DNA of 64,000 nt from Burkholderia ubonensis (GTDB lineage Bacteria > Pseudomonadota > Gammaproteobacteria > Burkholderiales > Burkholderiaceae): contig NZ_CADFEB010000005.1 in NCBI RefSeq assembly GCF_902833085.1, forward strand, positions 248,001 to 312,000. The letters run 5' to 3'. Within the stretch, counting starts at the first letter, position 1. Every line of letters starts with the position of its first letter. The position numbers and the translations under genes are program-made. The notes beneath the pieces were generated by a model that was not told where the DNA came from, made no database searches, and saw nothing but the letters and a program-made list of their open reading frames with translations. Below, piece by piece: positions 63,482-64,000 of the stretch.

Positions 63482-64000
63482 TCAGTCGGCCAGCCAGATC
63501 GCCGCGGCCATACGGCCCGTCACGCGATCGCGCCGGTACGAATAGAAGCGCGAACGCTCGGCGACCGTGCACGCGCCGCCGCCGCTCACGTGCACGACGC
63601 CCGCGCGCGCGAGGCGCAAGCGCGCCAGCGCGTACAGATCGGAGAGATACTTGCCGGGCGCGCCCTCGATCGCGACGAACGCGCGGCCGGTTTCATCATG
63701 CTCCGACTGCGGGGCCGTGTCGAGAAATGCGTCGCGCACGTCCGCGCCGACCTCGAACGCATCCGGGCCGATCGCCGGCCCGAGGAACGCGTGCAGGCCA
63801 TCCGTCGCGCCGCCGGCAAGCGCCGCGACGCGCGCGGCGGTCTGCTCGACGATGCCGGCCGCGAGCCCGCGCCAGCCCGCGTGCGCCGCGCCGACTGCGC
63901 GCCCCTGCGCATCGCACAGCAGCACCGGCAGGCAATCGGCGACCATCACGACGCATACCGCATTGGCGCGATCGGTCACGCTCGCGTCGGCCTGCGCCGG
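63482..64000 (-). CDS. pgeF: PgeF/YfiH family laccase-domain protein (start outside window)
   Basis: C-terminal ~170 residues of a polyphenol-oxidase/laccase-domain protein (YfiH/YlmD). The frame stays open to the window edge, so the start lies beyond 64000. Metal ligands typical of the family are visible: Cys in VMVADCLPVLL, His in AAHAGWRGLAAG, and the closing ERSRFYSYRRDRVTGRMAA. Members act on purine nucleosides and, in E. coli PgeF, help edit peptidoglycan precursors. Confidence 0.9.
   Translation of the reverse strand, partial: PAQADASVTDRANAVCVVMVADCLPVLLCDAQGRAVGAAHAGWRGLAAGIVEQTAARVAALAGGATDGLHAFLGPAIGPDAFEVGADVRDAFLDTAPQSEHDETGRAFVAIEGAPGKYLSDLYALARLRLARAGVVHVSGGGACTVAERSRFYSYRRDRVTGRMAAAIWLAD

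Overview
This 64 kb stretch is uniformly GC-rich with strong G/C third-position bias and reads as a chromosome segment of a Burkholderia species (Burkholderia cepacia complex-like). The lineage call rests on gene content: the phaC-phaA-phaB-phaR polyhydroxybutyrate cluster with a close BktB homologue nearby, a FisR/persulfide dioxygenase/SQR sulfide-oxidation locus, a potFGHI-type polyamine importer and many proteins that closely resemble those of Burkholderia and Cupriavidus. No tRNA, rRNA, CRISPR array or complete insertion sequence was seen.

Layout, left to right. 0-3 kb: the tail of a YeiH-type membrane protein and a ClcB-type chloride channel. 2.5-9.2 kb: a TetR repressor divergent from an RND drug-efflux operon (lipoprotein adaptor, inner-membrane pump, NodT outer-membrane factor), with a dyad operator between them. 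9.2-12.6 kb: a MerR regulator with two TipAS-like repeats behind a 19-bp-spacer promoter, then a leftward group with a DUF2975/HTH pair, a TonB-like single-pass protein and a secreted protein. 12.6-17.7 kb: sulfide detoxification, with the sigma-54 activator FisR divergent from persulfide dioxygenase, a DUF442-SQR fusion and a TauE/SafE exporter; a near-consensus sigma-54 promoter lies upstream of the dioxygenase gene.

17.7-20.0 kb is an accessory island of visibly lower GC: a tight four-gene leftward operon of PAAR-like protein, PAAR protein with a transthyretin-like tail, M35-type (aspzincin) metallopeptidase and an OmpA-like lipoprotein. It looks like an orphan type VI secretion cargo module with a peptidase effector and candidate immunity protein, and is the best candidate for an undescribed system here. 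20.3-21.9 kb is a secreted DUF3472/ricin-lectin fusion. 22-26 kb is the polyamine ABC importer. 26.4-35.2 kb is mixed metabolism (OmpW, nitronate monooxygenase-like flavoprotein, aldehyde dehydrogenase) ending in an AraC-type response regulator and a 7TM-DISM histidine kinase. 35.6-47 kb holds an ABC-F protein, AsmA, a FetAB-type exporter, a PliI-type lysozyme inhibitor, an oxidoreductase/LysR pair, SerB and a MetC-like enzyme. 47-53.3 kb carries BktB, a PfkB sugar kinase, RimO and a fused dihydroxyacetone kinase.

53.3-58.4 kb is a second accessory stretch: a two-gene M16 peptidase operon (one catalytic, one lacking the zinc motif) with different codon use, an AT-rich tract with an unrecognised protein built of three internal repeats (probable beta-trefoil), and a small secreted protein. 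58.4-63.1 kb is the polyhydroxybutyrate cluster (phaR, phaB, phaA, phaC, all leftward), with two mutually exclusive hairpins between phaC and phaA. The window ends inside a PgeF/YfiH-type multicopper (laccase-domain) protein.
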